Assembly: GCA_038916785.1 (NCBI GenBank)
Contig: JBCLBO010000010.1
Location: 4,185-68,184, forward strand
DNA: 64,000 nt
DNA from: VFKU01 sp038916785
GTDB lineage: Bacteria > Hydrogenedentota > Hydrogenedentia > Hydrogenedentales > GCA-2746185
Direction: 5' to 3'
Part shown: positions 11,058 to 19,809 of the stretch, piece by piece
How positions within the stretch are numbered: the first letter of the stretch is position 1
Layout: every line of letters starts with the position of its first letter
Program-made: the position numbers and the translations under genes
Notes under the pieces: generated by a model
The model's database searches: none
Told to the model about the DNA's origin: nothing
What the model saw: the letters and a program-made list of their open reading frames with translations, nothing else

Positions 11058-12980
11058 TCAGGGGCCTGCGTCGATCCGGTATAGCGTGCGGCCGGCGATG
11101 CTTAGAGCGGTGTCCAGCATGAGCGCGACTCCCTCCGGGGCGACGACATAGCGGAACTCGTACTTCGCGCCGAGGCGGCGCCACTCGTCCGGGCTGCGCT
11201 CGATCCAGACTTGTTGCCAGGGTCTGCTGGGGGAGGGGAAGCGAAAGTCCATGCCGTAGACGTCGATGTACATTGCGTTGATCTGCGGGCCCATCGGCGG
11301 GCGGTATCCGATGTAGAAGGGCGTGGCGAGGTCCTCGAGGACGGCATGGCCGGTTTGCGCTTGCAGGAGGACCTGTCCCATCGGAGGGGCCAGGAGGGCG
11401 TCGGGTTCGCCCTGCTCGCGCAGGTACGACGTGGCGGCGCGCTCGAAATCTCCCACCGGCAGATGCTCGCGGTGGAGGAACTCGAAGGCCGCGAACTGCG
11501 CGGCGACGGCGGCGAGCAGGGCGCCGATCACCTCGGCGCGATATTTCATGACGCGGGGCGCGGGTGGAATCCAGCGCGCGAGCAGCGCAGTCATCGCACC
11601 GGCGGCGGTGCAGAGTGCGCCGAATTGATGGACGAGCGCCAGCAGGAAGAGCAATGCCGCCGCGACGATCGCGGCGACGCGCCGCAACCGACCTTGGGCC
11701 GCGCCCATCTCTGGAATTCGCAACGTAAACACTGCGCCGAAGAGATAGAACAGCACTGGCGCGGACGAGGACAGATAGCGCGCCGCGAACTCCGGGGGCG
11801 CGGCCGCGTGCAGGGCGGGTTGAAGCGCGAGGAGGGCCAGGGCGGTGACTAGGCACACGGTGGGGGCTGGAGAAACGTCACGATGATCCGCGCCGGACGG
11901 CGGCGTCAGGAGCGCGGCGATCCCCGCGAGCAGGATCGGCGGCAGGTGGTTCCATAGCCGGTATGGGAGCCACGTGAGGAGCGGCTCCGGGATGCGCGGC
12001 CCGAGCAGCGTCTGCGCGAGCATGACGCTCAACACGATCAGCAGCGCGCCGCTGACGTAGGCGATCGCGATCGGCCACGCGAATTTCGCGCGGTCTTTGG
12101 CGAAGCCGAGCCCGAGCATGGTGAGGTATGCCAGCAGGACGAAGGCGGCGGTGAGCAGTGTGGCCAGGATGCCGGGCGGCCGGCGATGCATGTCGTGATT
12201 CCCGACCCAGCCGGCCCAGATGGTGTGGATGTCGCGGGCGGTCGCGGCGGGAAGCTCGGGGAGCGCGGGATGGCGCCAGGCGAAGTATCCCGCGGCGATG
12301 ATCGCGGCGCTCGCGGCCAGCCCGGCGAGCAGGGCGCGATCGGCGCGCCGCCACGCGTCTTTGGGCTGTGGATGCAGGTGCCGGGCGAGCAGGAGAAATC
12401 CGGCGAAGAGGATCAGTGCTGGCGTCTGGCCGATGTGGACGGCGGGCATGAGACCGAAGAGGAAGAAAGCGGGCGCGGGACGCCCGAGCGCGAGCGTGGC
12501 AATGGCGACGAGGGCGAAGCCGGTGCCCACATGTCCGCTGGAAAACATTCCGGGCAGGATGAATTGCGGATACGAGGCGTCGAAGTCGAGCGTGACGCCG
12601 GCGAGCATGAGCACGGCGGCGGCGTGCCCGGCGAGCGCGCTGCGGCCGAGGGCGGCGCCGAGGAGATACGGCGGGAGCACCGTGGCCCACACGAAGAAGA
12701 TGTTGCGCACGGCGTTCGCGGCGAAGGGGCCGGGAAACAGCTCCATCATCAGCGCGGTGAGGTAGAGCTGGCCCGTGAAGAGGTGGTGGACCCAGTAGAG
12801 GAGCGGGTGCCACGCGGGGTAGCTGACCTCGCCGGTGAGGGCCTGCGCAAATTCGTAATTCTCGTCCCACCGCACGCCGCGCAGCGCGACGAGCGCGAGT
12901 CCGAAAACGAGCCAGCCCGCGAGCCCGGCGCGCAGTCCGCGGATCGGCCGCGGTAGTGGCGCAGGCGAATTTTCCGGCAC
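11058..12980 (-). CDS. Polytopic membrane protein, function unknown
   Basis: A 640-residue, very hydrophobic protein with about 11-13 transmembrane segments over the first ~500 residues. A soluble C-terminal domain of ~130 residues follows. An acidic pair early on (RWDENYEFAQ near residue 37) followed by a large luminal loop resembles GT-C/PMT-like membrane glycosyltransferases, where an Asp/Glu after helix 1 is catalytic. I do not recognise a specific family, so the function stays open. The gene is divergent from comEA; the intergenic space of ~150 bases must hold both promoters. It converges on the cox operon. Confidence 0.75.
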   Translation of the reverse strand: MPENSPAPLPRPIRGLRAGLAGWLVFGLALVALRGVRWDENYEFAQALTGEVSYPAWHPLLYWVHHLFTGQLYLTALMMELFPGPFAANAVRNIFFVWATVLPPYLLGAALGRSALAGHAAAVLMLAGVTLDFDASYPQFILPGMFSSGHVGTGFALVAIATLALGRPAPAFFLFGLMPAVHIGQTPALILFAGFLLLARHLHPQPKDAWRRADRALLAGLAASAAIIAAGYFAWRHPALPELPAATARDIHTIWAGWVGNHDMHRRPPGILATLLTAAFVLLAYLTMLGLGFAKDRAKFAWPIAIAYVSGALLIVLSVMLAQTLLGPRIPEPLLTWLPYRLWNHLPPILLAGIAALLTPPSGADHRDVSPAPTVCLVTALALLALQPALHAAAPPEFAARYLSSSAPVLFYLFGAVFTLRIPEMGAAQGRLRRVAAIVAAALLFLLALVHQFGALCTAAGAMTALLARWIPPAPRVMKYRAEVIGALLAAVAAQFAAFEFLHREHLPVGDFERAATSYLREQGEPDALLAPPMGQVLLQAQTGHAVLEDLATPFYIGYRPPMGPQINAMYIDVYGMDFRFPSPSRPWQQVWIERSPDEWRRLGAKYEFRYVVAPEGVALMLDTALSIAGRTLYRIDAGP

Positions 12981-13129
12981 GGCGAGTCCCCCGAATTCCG
13001 ATCCCCGCCGCCTACGATAACGGCGACTCCGCGCCGCTGCAAGGCCGCATGGATGTGACCGATCGTTGTGTATACTGTCGCGCGATAGAGGGCCCGCCTG
13101 GCGCGGCCCGGCGAAGGAACGACGCGCGT

Positions 13130-13819
13130 ATGCTGAGCCGATTGATGACCCGACGCGAGCAGTTTGTCATTGGATTTCTCGGCGTGGCGATTGTCGCGGG
13201 GGCGGGCGCGCTATTCTGGTCCAAGCGCGCCGCGTCGCACCCCGAGCCGCCTGTGGTGCAGCCGCAGCAGGCTACGGCGCCCGCTTTGGTCCCGGCGAAA
13301 AGCGAGCCAACGATTCCTCCTCCGCCCGAGATTGCGGTATCCATTCAGGGGGCCGTGGCCATGCCGGGCGTGTATCGGCTGAACGAAGGCAGCCGGATCG
13401 AGGACTTGATTTCCGCGGCCGGTGGGGTGCGCGGGGCGGACACTTCCGACATCAATCTGGCTGCGTGGCTCATAGATGGCACGACGCTTTCCGTCCCGAA
13501 GCGCGCGGACCCGTTGGGGGAATCGGTCGAGGGTGTGACAGCGCCGGCGGCGATCAATCCGGCGGCGTACACGATCTCGGGGCACGGCGCGGCGGCCGTT
13601 GGCGCGGCGGCGTCCGCCGGGGGCACTGGGCTCATTAACATCAACCGCGCGACGCAATGGGATCTGGAAACGCTGCCGGGGATTGGCCCAAAATTGGCCC
13701 AGCAAATCATCCAACACCGGACCGGCACGCCCTTCGGCGATATTTCGGAGATGATGGAAGTGCCGGGCATCGGTCCTCAGCGCTTCGAGGCGATTCGCGA
13801 GTTGATCACGATCCAGTGA
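13130..13819 (+). CDS. comEA: ComEA-like DNA-binding competence protein (SLBB + helix-hairpin-helix)
   Basis: A 229-residue protein. The ATG at 13130 has GAAGGAA about ten bases upstream; the longer open frame crosses the divergent promoter region and is rejected. It has an N-terminal membrane anchor (about residues 14-30), a Pro-rich linker, and a soluble-ligand-binding beta-grasp domain (AVAMPGVYRLNEGSRIEDLI, ~80-130). A C-terminal pair of helix-hairpin-helix motifs follows (INRATQWDLETLPGIGPKLA and the MMEVPGIGPQRFEAI stretch). The family binds incoming DNA at the cell surface during transformation. A TATACT box at 13071-13076 could be its -10 element. Confidence 0.85.
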   Translation: MLSRLMTRREQFVIGFLGVAIVAGAGALFWSKRAASHPEPPVVQPQQATAPALVPAKSEPTIPPPPEIAVSIQGAVAMPGVYRLNEGSRIEDLISAAGGVRGADTSDINLAAWLIDGTTLSVPKRADPLGESVEGVTAPAAINPAAYTISGHGAAAVGAAASAGGTGLININRATQWDLETLPGIGPKLAQQIIQHRTGTPFGDISEMMEVPGIGPQRFEAIRELITIQ

Positions 13820-13833
13820 GGGGGCAGGCCGGG

Positions 13834-14163
13834 ATGGGGGAAAATGTTGGAGGCGCGCCTGGGCCCACGCGCGACCCGCGTCAACTGGCGCCGGACGAAC
13901 TTCGCGAGCAACAAGCGATCGCGGCGGCGATGCTGATCGGCGAACAGTCGCGGCGGGAAGACCGCAAACAAGTTCATTGGCTGGCCAAGCGGCTGGGAAT
14001 TTTCGCGGCGGCGATGTCGATGTTTGGGCTGCTGATTCTCTTTGCGTATTCGCGGATGCGCGAGGATTTTCAGCCGGCGATTTGGATGCTGATGATCGGC
14101 GCGGCCGGGGCTGCGGGGATTGTGGCGGCGTATTGGGCCTACGTCGAAGATCGGCGTGAATAG
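13834..14163 (+). CDS. Small two-helix membrane protein, function unknown
   Basis: A 109-residue protein starting at the ATG 14 bases after comEA, with a GGGGGCAGG stretch upstream; a GTG at 13816 is an alternative. A charged N-terminal half (LAPDELREQQAIAAAMLIGE) is followed by two transmembrane helices (about residues 53-72 and 82-102) and a short charged tail. It is probably co-transcribed with comEA. No family recognised. Confidence 0.65.
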   Translation: MGENVGGAPGPTRDPRQLAPDELREQQAIAAAMLIGEQSRREDRKQVHWLAKRLGIFAAAMSMFGLLILFAYSRMREDFQPAIWMLMIGAAGAAGIVAAYWAYVEDRRE

Positions 14164-14290
14164 GGCCGATGGGCAGGGAGAGGGAACAGCGTGGCCGGAA
14201 AAAGTGTTATGATCAGCGAATCAGTACGAATCGGTACGGGTCGTAGAATTCGCATAACCGTCTGCCGGCAGGCAGCCCAGGAGAAAAACT

Positions 14291-14965
14291 ATGTGTAGGG
14301 TAGGCAATTTTGCGGCGGCGATCGTGTTTGGTTTTGCGGCTGCGGCGTGCGCGGAGGACGCGGCGTTCAAGGGCGATCCGTATAGCCTCAATGTGTGCCC
14401 GACCTCCGACGAGGAACTGGGCTCGATGGGCGAGCCGATTGTTTACTCGCACGAGGGGCGCGACATCAAGTTTTGCTGCGACGGGTGCCCTCCACGCTTC
14501 AAGGGCGATGTGGCGAAGGGACTGGCCAAGATCGACGCGCTGATGATCGCGGATCAAAAGCCGCACTACGTTCTGACGTCGGACATTGTGACGGGCGAGG
14601 CGCTGCCCGCGGACGGCCAGATCATTGACGTGGTCCACTTCAATCGCTTGGTCCGGTTGGGCTCGCAAAAGAGCGCGCAAGCATTCATGAAGGATCCGGG
14701 CACCTACATCGCCAAATTGAATGACGCGGTCATCGCGGCGCAGAAGGACCATTATCCGATCGACAAGTGCATCGTAAGCGGGGAGAAGCTCACGGGCACC
14801 GAGGACACGCAGGGCGTGTTTGCGAACCGTTTCGTCAAGTTTTGTTGCGCGGACTGCGTGGACATCTTTGTTCAAAGCCCGGCGAAGTACCTGAGCATGC
14901 TCGAGAAGGGTGAGGCGCCTGCGGCAGGCAGCGGGCCCCACAAGCATCACGAAGAACACGAGTAG
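14291..14965 (+). CDS. Secreted triplicated TRASH/YHS-like metal-site protein
   Basis: A 224-residue exported protein (signal about residues 1-21, cleavage near AAACA) starting 7 bases after AGGAG. The mature part is three ~60-residue repeats. Repeats 1 and 3 have the pattern C...GE/G...KFCC-x-x-C...F, seen as FCCDGC near 62 and FCCADC near 180, with CPTS near 36 and KCIVSGEKL near 160. This looks like a TRASH/YHS-type treble-clef metal site. The middle repeat keeps the fold residues (SDIVTGEALP, NRLVRLGSQKSAQAF) but has lost all cysteines. It ends His-rich. A role in copper or heavy-metal sensing or binding outside the cytoplasm is inferred. Confidence 0.72.
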   Translation: MCRVGNFAAAIVFGFAAAACAEDAAFKGDPYSLNVCPTSDEELGSMGEPIVYSHEGRDIKFCCDGCPPRFKGDVAKGLAKIDALMIADQKPHYVLTSDIVTGEALPADGQIIDVVHFNRLVRLGSQKSAQAFMKDPGTYIAKLNDAVIAAQKDHYPIDKCIVSGEKLTGTEDTQGVFANRFVKFCCADCVDIFVQSPAKYLSMLEKGEAPAAGSGPHKHHEEHE

Positions 14966-14990
14966 GCCCGATTTCTTGCCATACCTTTTT

Positions 14991-15024
14991 CGGCCCCGCA
15001 TGCGCAGTGCGGGGCCGATTTTTT
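14991..15024 (+). terminator. Rho-independent terminator
   Basis: A 10-bp perfect stem (14991-15000 with 15008-15017) and a 7-base loop are followed by ATTTTTT. It lies 25 bases after the stop of the cysteine-rich secreted protein and separates it from the Nudix gene. Confidence 0.88.
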
Positions 15025-15089
15025 GTGGGCCGCCGGCGCGGGCGTTTGTGCCTTCGTATGCGTTGGCCTCAACCACGGGATGGACGATC

Positions 15090-15617
15090 ATGGAATCCTG
15101 GGTTTCGCGCGAAACGGTATACAACGGCAAGTTGGTGCGGCTCGATCGGGGCACGGTGCGCCTGGACGACGGCAGGGAGGCCCAGCGCGAGGTGATGGTG
15201 CATCCGGGCGGAGTGGCGGTCGTGCCGGTGCTGGGCGACGCGGTGGTTTTCGTGCGGCAGTACCGCGTGGCGATCGGCCGGGATCTGCTGGAGATTCCCG
15301 CGGGAAAGTTCGAGCCGGGCGACACGCCGGAGGCGCGCGCGCGGATCGAGTTGGAGGAGGAGGCGGGATACACGCCGGGGCGGCTGGTGTCGATCGGGCG
15401 CATGTATCCGTCGCCGGGATTTCTCTCGGAGGTGTTGCATCTTTTCATCGCGTTCGATTTGCGCGAGGTGCCCGCGCGGCCGGAGTGGGACGAGCGCATC
15501 GAAATCATCCGGATGCCGATCGCGGAGGCGCGGCGGCGGTTGCGGGCGCACGAGTTCGAGGATGGCAAGACCCGCGTGGGCCTACACGCGCTGGTGGAGC
15601 ACCTGGGCCAGTGCTGA
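15090..15617 (+). CDS. Nudix hydrolase, ADP-ribose pyrophosphatase type
   Basis: A 175-residue Nudix protein; the ATG at 15090 is chosen because homologs begin near ESWVSRETVYNGK, and the upstream frame crosses a terminator. The Nudix box at about residues 77-100 reads PAGKFEPGDTPEARARIELE then EEAGY. The usual RE of the REUxEE core is IE here, though the metal-binding EE pairs are kept. FVRQYR and MYPSPGFLSEVLHLF are typical of ADP-ribose/ADP-sugar pyrophosphatases, which hydrolyse ADP-ribose to AMP and ribose 5-phosphate. Confidence 0.88.
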   Translation: MESWVSRETVYNGKLVRLDRGTVRLDDGREAQREVMVHPGGVAVVPVLGDAVVFVRQYRVAIGRDLLEIPAGKFEPGDTPEARARIELEEEAGYTPGRLVSIGRMYPSPGFLSEVLHLFIAFDLREVPARPEWDERIEIIRMPIAEARRRLRAHEFEDGKTRVGLHALVEHLGQC

Positions 15618-15685
15618 GTTCCGGCGATGTGCGGGCGCGGTGCGCATTTCGGTAGAATAGGCGCGCAGTGGGGAAGGAGCGTGTA

Positions 15686-16675
15686 GTGCGGGCTTGGCGC
15701 TTCCATGAATTTGGCGAGATCGGTAACTTTCGCCTGGAGGATGTCCCCTCGCCGCAGCCAGGCCCCGGCGAGGTCCTGCTCCGTGTGCGCTATGCGTCGC
15801 TGAATCCGGCGGACCGGCTCCTGATCGAAGGGCGCTATCCGGGCGCGGGCCAGCTTCCGCTCACGGTCGGGCGCGACGGCGCGGGAATCGTGGCTGGCGC
15901 TCCGGCCGGTAGCCGATTCAAACTCGGCGATGGCGCGGTCGTACTTCGCAGCGAAATTGGGATCACTCGGCAAGGGACCCTCGCGGATTTCGTCGTGGCG
16001 CCCGAGGACTGCCTGGCGCGCGTGCCCGTGGGTTGGGCGCACCGGGAAGCGGCCTGCGCGCCGCTGGTGTATCTGACGGCGTGGAAGGCGCTCGTCACGC
16101 AAGGCGGGCTTCGCGCCGGCGAGACGGTGCTGGTCACGGGCGCGTCTGGCGGCGTGGGCATCGCCGCTATCCAGCTCGGCAAGGCGCTGGGCGCGCGCGT
16201 CATCGCGCTCAGCCGCGATCCGGGCACGCGCACGCGGTTGGCCGCGCTCGGCGCGGACGCCGTGCTGGATGACGGCGCAACCGATCTCTTCGCACAGGTC
16301 GGCCGGGAATCGGGCGGCACGGGCCCCGACCTCGTCATCGAGCATCTGGGCGGGAAACGCCTGGCCGAGCACCTGGCGATGGCGAATATGAACGGCAGGA
16401 TCATGGTAATCGGATTGCTGGCCGGGCGCGCGGCGGAGTTGGATCTCGGTATGCTCCTGTTCAAGCAGGTGCGCATCGAAGGCGTGCACGTGGGCAAATT
16501 TGCTCCCGCGGAGGCGCAGGAGGCGTGGAAGAAAGTCGTCGCGGCATTGGACGGCGCCGGCGCGCGGCCGGTGATCGACAGGGTTTTTTCGATGGAGCAG
16601 GTGCAGGAGGCTTTTGCGCGGCTGGCCGGCGGCCATCTGGGCAAGGTCCTTGTGGAAGTGAATACGGCGAACTAA
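15686..16675 (+). CDS. Zinc-independent quinone oxidoreductase / MDR-family NADPH dehydrogenase
   Basis: A 329-residue medium-chain reductase. I take the GTG at 15686, which has AAGGAG six bases upstream; a GTG at 15668 is in frame without a site. It has an N-terminal GroES-like domain (ASLNPADRLLIEGRYPG, then VGRDGAGIV) and a Rossmann domain with the NADPH motif TGASGGVGIAAIQLGKALGA at about residues 148-167. The structural and catalytic zinc cysteines of alcohol dehydrogenases are absent, so it belongs to the quinone oxidoreductase branch. Substrate unknown. Confidence 0.87.
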   Translation: MRAWRFHEFGEIGNFRLEDVPSPQPGPGEVLLRVRYASLNPADRLLIEGRYPGAGQLPLTVGRDGAGIVAGAPAGSRFKLGDGAVVLRSEIGITRQGTLADFVVAPEDCLARVPVGWAHREAACAPLVYLTAWKALVTQGGLRAGETVLVTGASGGVGIAAIQLGKALGARVIALSRDPGTRTRLAALGADAVLDDGATDLFAQVGRESGGTGPDLVIEHLGGKRLAEHLAMANMNGRIMVIGLLAGRAAELDLGMLLFKQVRIEGVHVGKFAPAEAQEAWKKVVAALDGAGARPVIDRVFSMEQVQEAFARLAGGHLGKVLVEVNTAN

Positions 16676-16699
16676 GCATGAAACCAACAGGAGATTTCC

Positions 16700-17959
16700 G
16701 TGGAATCGACCGCGACCCTGAGCACGATTGATCGCGCCGAAGACTTGCTGCTGGACGGCGAAACGCAACCTGCGCTGGACATGGTGCGTACGTTGTACGG
16801 GCAGACGCTGAACAGCACGGACCGGGGCCGCGCGCTTGCGCTGGAGGTGGCGTGCCTGGGGGATATGGGCCGGGGCGAAGAGGCGGAGCGGCTGATTGCT
16901 GAGATCATGAAGGAAGAGGGCGACGACTTTGCGTTTGTGCTCGCGGCGGGGATTGAGTTCTCCGACGTGGGCGAGGCCTTGCAGGCCGAGGTTTTCCTGC
17001 GCAACCTGTGCGAGATCGACCCGGCGAGCCACGTCGCGTGGTTCAATCTCGCGATCGCGTTGGGGCGCGAAGAACGCTACCAGGAAGCGGCGCAGGCCTA
17101 CGCGAAAAGCATCGCGGCGGACGCGAGCTTTGCGGAGGCCTACGTGCAGCGGGCGTACTGCCTGGAGATGCTTGAGGACCTCGACGGCGCGGTGGCGATG
17201 TACACCGCGTATCTCGAGCGCGTTCCGGACGATGCGGAGGCGTGGAAGTCGCTGGGCATTGTGGAGTCGGACCGCAAGAAATTCGAGGAGGCCTACGCGG
17301 CCTTCCGCCGCGCGCTGGACCATACCGACGAGCCCGAAGACGTGTATTTCAATTGGGCGATCACGGCTGTGCGCTCGGAGGACGTCGAAGCGCTGGAGCG
17401 GTGCATCACGAAATTGCAAGACCTCGATCCCGAGGGCTGGCGCACGCTGCTCTCTCGCGCGGACTACGAGGAGGCCGAGGAGCACGTGTGGCCGGCGTGG
17501 GAGCTGTTGTGTGAAGCCTTCGATCGTGTGTTGGACGACGAGGAAGACGACGAAGACGAGGAGGCGCGGCCGTATGTGGCTGCGGCGCTGCTGCGATTTG
17601 CCGCGCGTCACGACATGCGCGACCACGCCGCGGAGAATGTGCTGCGCATTTTCGAGGAGCGGATATTCGCGAGCGAAGTGCTCGAGGCGCTCGAGGAACT
17701 CGAAGGCCGGCTGTCGAACGCGGCAGCCAGTTACCAGGTGATGCTGCGCTCGCCCGATGCGGACCGCCCGCGCTATCTCGTGTACGGCGTGTCCGCTGAT
17801 GTGGCGGACGAAGCGGGACGAAGCGCGGTCGAGTTCGAGGAGCGCTGCTCCGGCGTGACCTGGACGCTGTATATGATCCACCAACTCACGGAGCCCGACG
17901 AAGGGCGCATCGGCGTGTACTGGCGGTCGCAGGAGTACAAGCGTCCGCCGGGGACCTGA
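16700..17959 (+). CDS. TPR-repeat protein
   Basis: A 419-residue protein starting with GTG, set by AGGAG at 16689-16693 six bases upstream. Residues ~5-240 hold six to seven degenerate tetratricopeptide repeats, clearest in HVAWFNLAIALGREERYQEA and its two successors. An acidic patch (DDEEDDEDEE near 275) separates them from a C-terminal ~130-residue region. No signal peptide, so it is probably a cytoplasmic scaffold. It lies 10 bases ahead of an SDR gene, likely the same transcript. Confidence 0.85.
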   Translation: MESTATLSTIDRAEDLLLDGETQPALDMVRTLYGQTLNSTDRGRALALEVACLGDMGRGEEAERLIAEIMKEEGDDFAFVLAAGIEFSDVGEALQAEVFLRNLCEIDPASHVAWFNLAIALGREERYQEAAQAYAKSIAADASFAEAYVQRAYCLEMLEDLDGAVAMYTAYLERVPDDAEAWKSLGIVESDRKKFEEAYAAFRRALDHTDEPEDVYFNWAITAVRSEDVEALERCITKLQDLDPEGWRTLLSRADYEEAEEHVWPAWELLCEAFDRVLDDEEDDEDEEARPYVAAALLRFAARHDMRDHAAENVLRIFEERIFASEVLEALEELEGRLSNAAASYQVMLRSPDADRPRYLVYGVSADVADEAGRSAVEFEERCSGVTWTLYMIHQLTEPDEGRIGVYWRSQEYKRPPGT

Positions 17960-17968
17960 GGGCGGCGC

Positions 17969-18673
17969 ATGAGAGTCATCGTGACGGGTGCGAGCCGCGG
18001 GATCGGCAAGGGCGTCGCGACCTACCTGGCGATGGACGGATGCACGGTGGGCCTCATCGCGCGCAACGCGGAGATGCTGGGCGATGTGTGCGCCGGCATC
18101 CGCGAACGAGGCGGCACGGCGTTTGGCGCGGCCTGCGACTTGCGCGATTTTGAGATGACGCGCGCGGCGGTCGAATCGCTGGCCGAGGACCTTGGCGGCG
18201 TGGATGCGCTGATCAACAACGCGGGCGTGGTGCTGCGCAAGAGCGTGTGGGACATCGGGATCGACGAGTGGCGGGCCATGCTGGAGACGAACGTGTCCGG
18301 GGTCTTCCACGCGACGCGCGCGGTGTTGCCGCGGTTCAAGGCGCAAGGCCGCGGCCACATCATCAACGTGTCGTCGATCTCCGGTAAAGTGCCGCTGCCC
18401 GGCGGCAGCGCGTATGCCGCGACGAAGTACGCCGTCACCGGATTCACGCAGTCGTTGTTTGGCGAGGTCCGCGATTTCGGCATCAAGGTCACCGCGATCT
18501 TTCCCGGGTCCGTGGATTCCGCTTCGCACCGGCACGATCCGGCGGCCGGCGTTTCGTGGAAGGTCACGCCGGAGGAAATCGGGCAGGCCTGCGCGCAGGT
18601 ATTGCGCAGTGCGCCGGGCACCGTGATCAGTGAAGTCGAAATCCGGCCGCTGCGGCGGCCGCCGCCGGCGTGA
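17969..18673 (+). CDS. Short-chain dehydrogenase/reductase
   Basis: A 234-residue classical SDR. Visible motifs: TGASRGIGKGVA (cofactor loop, residues 6-17), NNAG near 85, catalytic Ser in NVSSISGK near 135, and YAATK (Tyr-x-x-x-Lys, about 149-153). Near-complete length for the family. It could be an acyl-carrier reductase or a general ketoreductase; the sequence does not decide. Confidence 0.9.
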   Translation: MRVIVTGASRGIGKGVATYLAMDGCTVGLIARNAEMLGDVCAGIRERGGTAFGAACDLRDFEMTRAAVESLAEDLGGVDALINNAGVVLRKSVWDIGIDEWRAMLETNVSGVFHATRAVLPRFKAQGRGHIINVSSISGKVPLPGGSAYAATKYAVTGFTQSLFGEVRDFGIKVTAIFPGSVDSASHRHDPAAGVSWKVTPEEIGQACAQVLRSAPGTVISEVEIRPLRRPPPA

Positions 18674-18685
18674 GCCTTCACTCGC

Positions 18686-18799
18686 ATGAAACTGTCGAAC
18701 GCGCATCGGGAAATCGTCGAGCGGGAAAAAGTAATTTCGTATCTCCTGAACCTTGAGCACCGTTTTGGCGGGAGCAAGGCGAGGTTTTTGGATACGTGA
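18686..18799 (+). pseudogene. Truncated N-terminus of a DUF6883-like protein
   Basis: A 37-codon frame (MKLSNAHREIVEREKVISYL, then LNLEHRFGGSKARF) matches the start of the DUF6883 family, whose members are ~110 residues and begin with MKLPNA, an EK-x-x-YLL helix and a G-x-x-KA motif. It stops at TGA 18797-18799 after a changed reading LDT. The frame break lies where an unrelated fragment begins, so this is a relic. Family assignment is from memory. Confidence 0.6.
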
Positions 18800-18873
18800 A
18801 CAATCACTACGGCGGATATGCGCCGGCGAATGTGGATGCGCTGATACAAAAGCTGTCGGCGGCCGGCGAGTAG
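18757..18873 (+). pseudogene. C-terminal fragment of a DUF72/YecE-like protein
   Basis: From ~18781 the +1 frame reads EVFGYVNNHYGGYAPANVDA followed by LIQKLSAAGE and a stop at 18871-18873. NNHYxGYAPxN is the signature C-terminus of DUF72 (YecE) proteins, which are ~240 residues; nothing upstream in this frame belongs to it (TGA at 18754). The fragment joins the DUF6883 relic at about 18781-18793. Its stop codon sits in a short palindromic repeat. Confidence 0.65.
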
Positions 18874-18898
18874 GGCGGCCACGGGGGGCCGCCCCTAC
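18870..18898 (+). repeat. Imperfect GTAGGGCGGCC palindrome
   Basis: GTAGGGCGGCC is followed six bases later by GGCCGCCCCTAC (one-base bulge). It contains the stop codon of the DUF72 relic and resembles the GTAGGGCGGG palindromes at 39167, 41988 and 50258. Confidence 0.6.
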
Positions 18899-18922
18899 AT
18901 TGTGTCGCACGTGTCGCGTGGT

Positions 18923-19807
18923 CTATTCCCAAATCCCTTCGGGGACGGGTTTGTCTTCGACGATTTCGATGAGGACTTGGTCGGGGCCGCGGATGAAGAA
19001 GCTTTTGTGGGCGAAGGCGGGCTGCTCGGCGATGGGGGCGAGGATCTCGACGCCGGCGTCTTTCATGCGATCGTAGACGGGCGCGATGCTACGGTAAGAA
19101 AACGCGATGTGATCGATCACGCGGCCGGCGGTGGGCTTTAAGGCGGTGAGCGGCGGATCGGTCCACCAGGGCGGCGCGGGGGCGTAATCGGGCTGGCCGT
19201 AGACGACGAAGGAGACGTTGTCGCTGCGAAAACTTCGGCTCCATGCGCGCACGGTGCTCATGTCGGCCGGTTTGGGCACGGCATCGCCGCGGGCTTCGAG
19301 GCCGAGGTTCGTCTGGTACCAGTCCGTCGTTGCGTTGATGTCCTTGGCGAGCAGGTGGACGTGGCCGAAGCGGTTGTGGCCCATGGTGTTGACTTCGATC
19401 ATTTCGTCGTCCGGCCCGGAAAGGTACGTGACCCAGATTTGGTTGAGCGGATAGAGCGGCACGCGGATTCTCGCGCCGTTTTGCTTGAACCACTCGTATT
19501 CGCTGGGGACGTCGCGCCCGCCCCAGCCGATGTGCCAGAGGCCGGATTCGAGCGCGCTCGGCGCGGGCGCGGCGACGGTGTTCATGAGGATGAAGGAGCG
19601 CTCGGTGAAGAGCGCATCGGCGAGGCCGCGATACTTCACCGGAGTCGCGCCGTGCATTTTGGTGTAGTAGGCGATCGTGCGCGCGGGGTCGGTCACGTTG
19701 AGGTGGACGTGATGAAAATGCGCGGGTCCCTGGGCCGTGATCGAGAAGGAAGTCACGAGCACAGCGATGAAGGAGACGCGCGCTATCAACCGGCCCGCGC
19801 GCGGCAC
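18923..19807 (-). CDS. Exported VOC-family (glyoxalase/bleomycin-resistance fold) protein
   Basis: A 294-residue protein; I start at the GTG 19807, two bases after the stop of the upstream gene, because the ATG at 19840 lies inside that gene. The N terminus is a signal peptide (SFIAVLVTSFSITAQG). Two VOC half-modules follow, beginning HFHHVHLNVTDPARTIAYYT (about residues 32-51) and GHVHLLAKDINATTDWYQTN near 150, each with the metal-binding His/Glu pattern of the superfamily. The substrate cannot be read from sequence. It forms a two-gene operon with the SnoaL-like gene. Confidence 0.83.
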   Translation of the reverse strand: MPRAGRLIARVSFIAVLVTSFSITAQGPAHFHHVHLNVTDPARTIAYYTKMHGATPVKYRGLADALFTERSFILMNTVAAPAPSALESGLWHIGWGGRDVPSEYEWFKQNGARIRVPLYPLNQIWVTYLSGPDDEMIEVNTMGHNRFGHVHLLAKDINATTDWYQTNLGLEARGDAVPKPADMSTVRAWSRSFRSDNVSFVVYGQPDYAPAPPWWTDPPLTALKPTAGRVIDHIAFSYRSIAPVYDRMKDAGVEILAPIAEQPAFAHKSFFIRGPDQVLIEIVEDKPVPEGIWE

Positions 19808-19809
19808 CG

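Noticed and set aside
14213..18910. A 1565-codon open frame on the minus strand
   Set aside because: It runs antisense to six well-supported + strand genes, is rich in Arg/Ala/His from GC-rich codons and contains no domain. High GC makes such shadows common.
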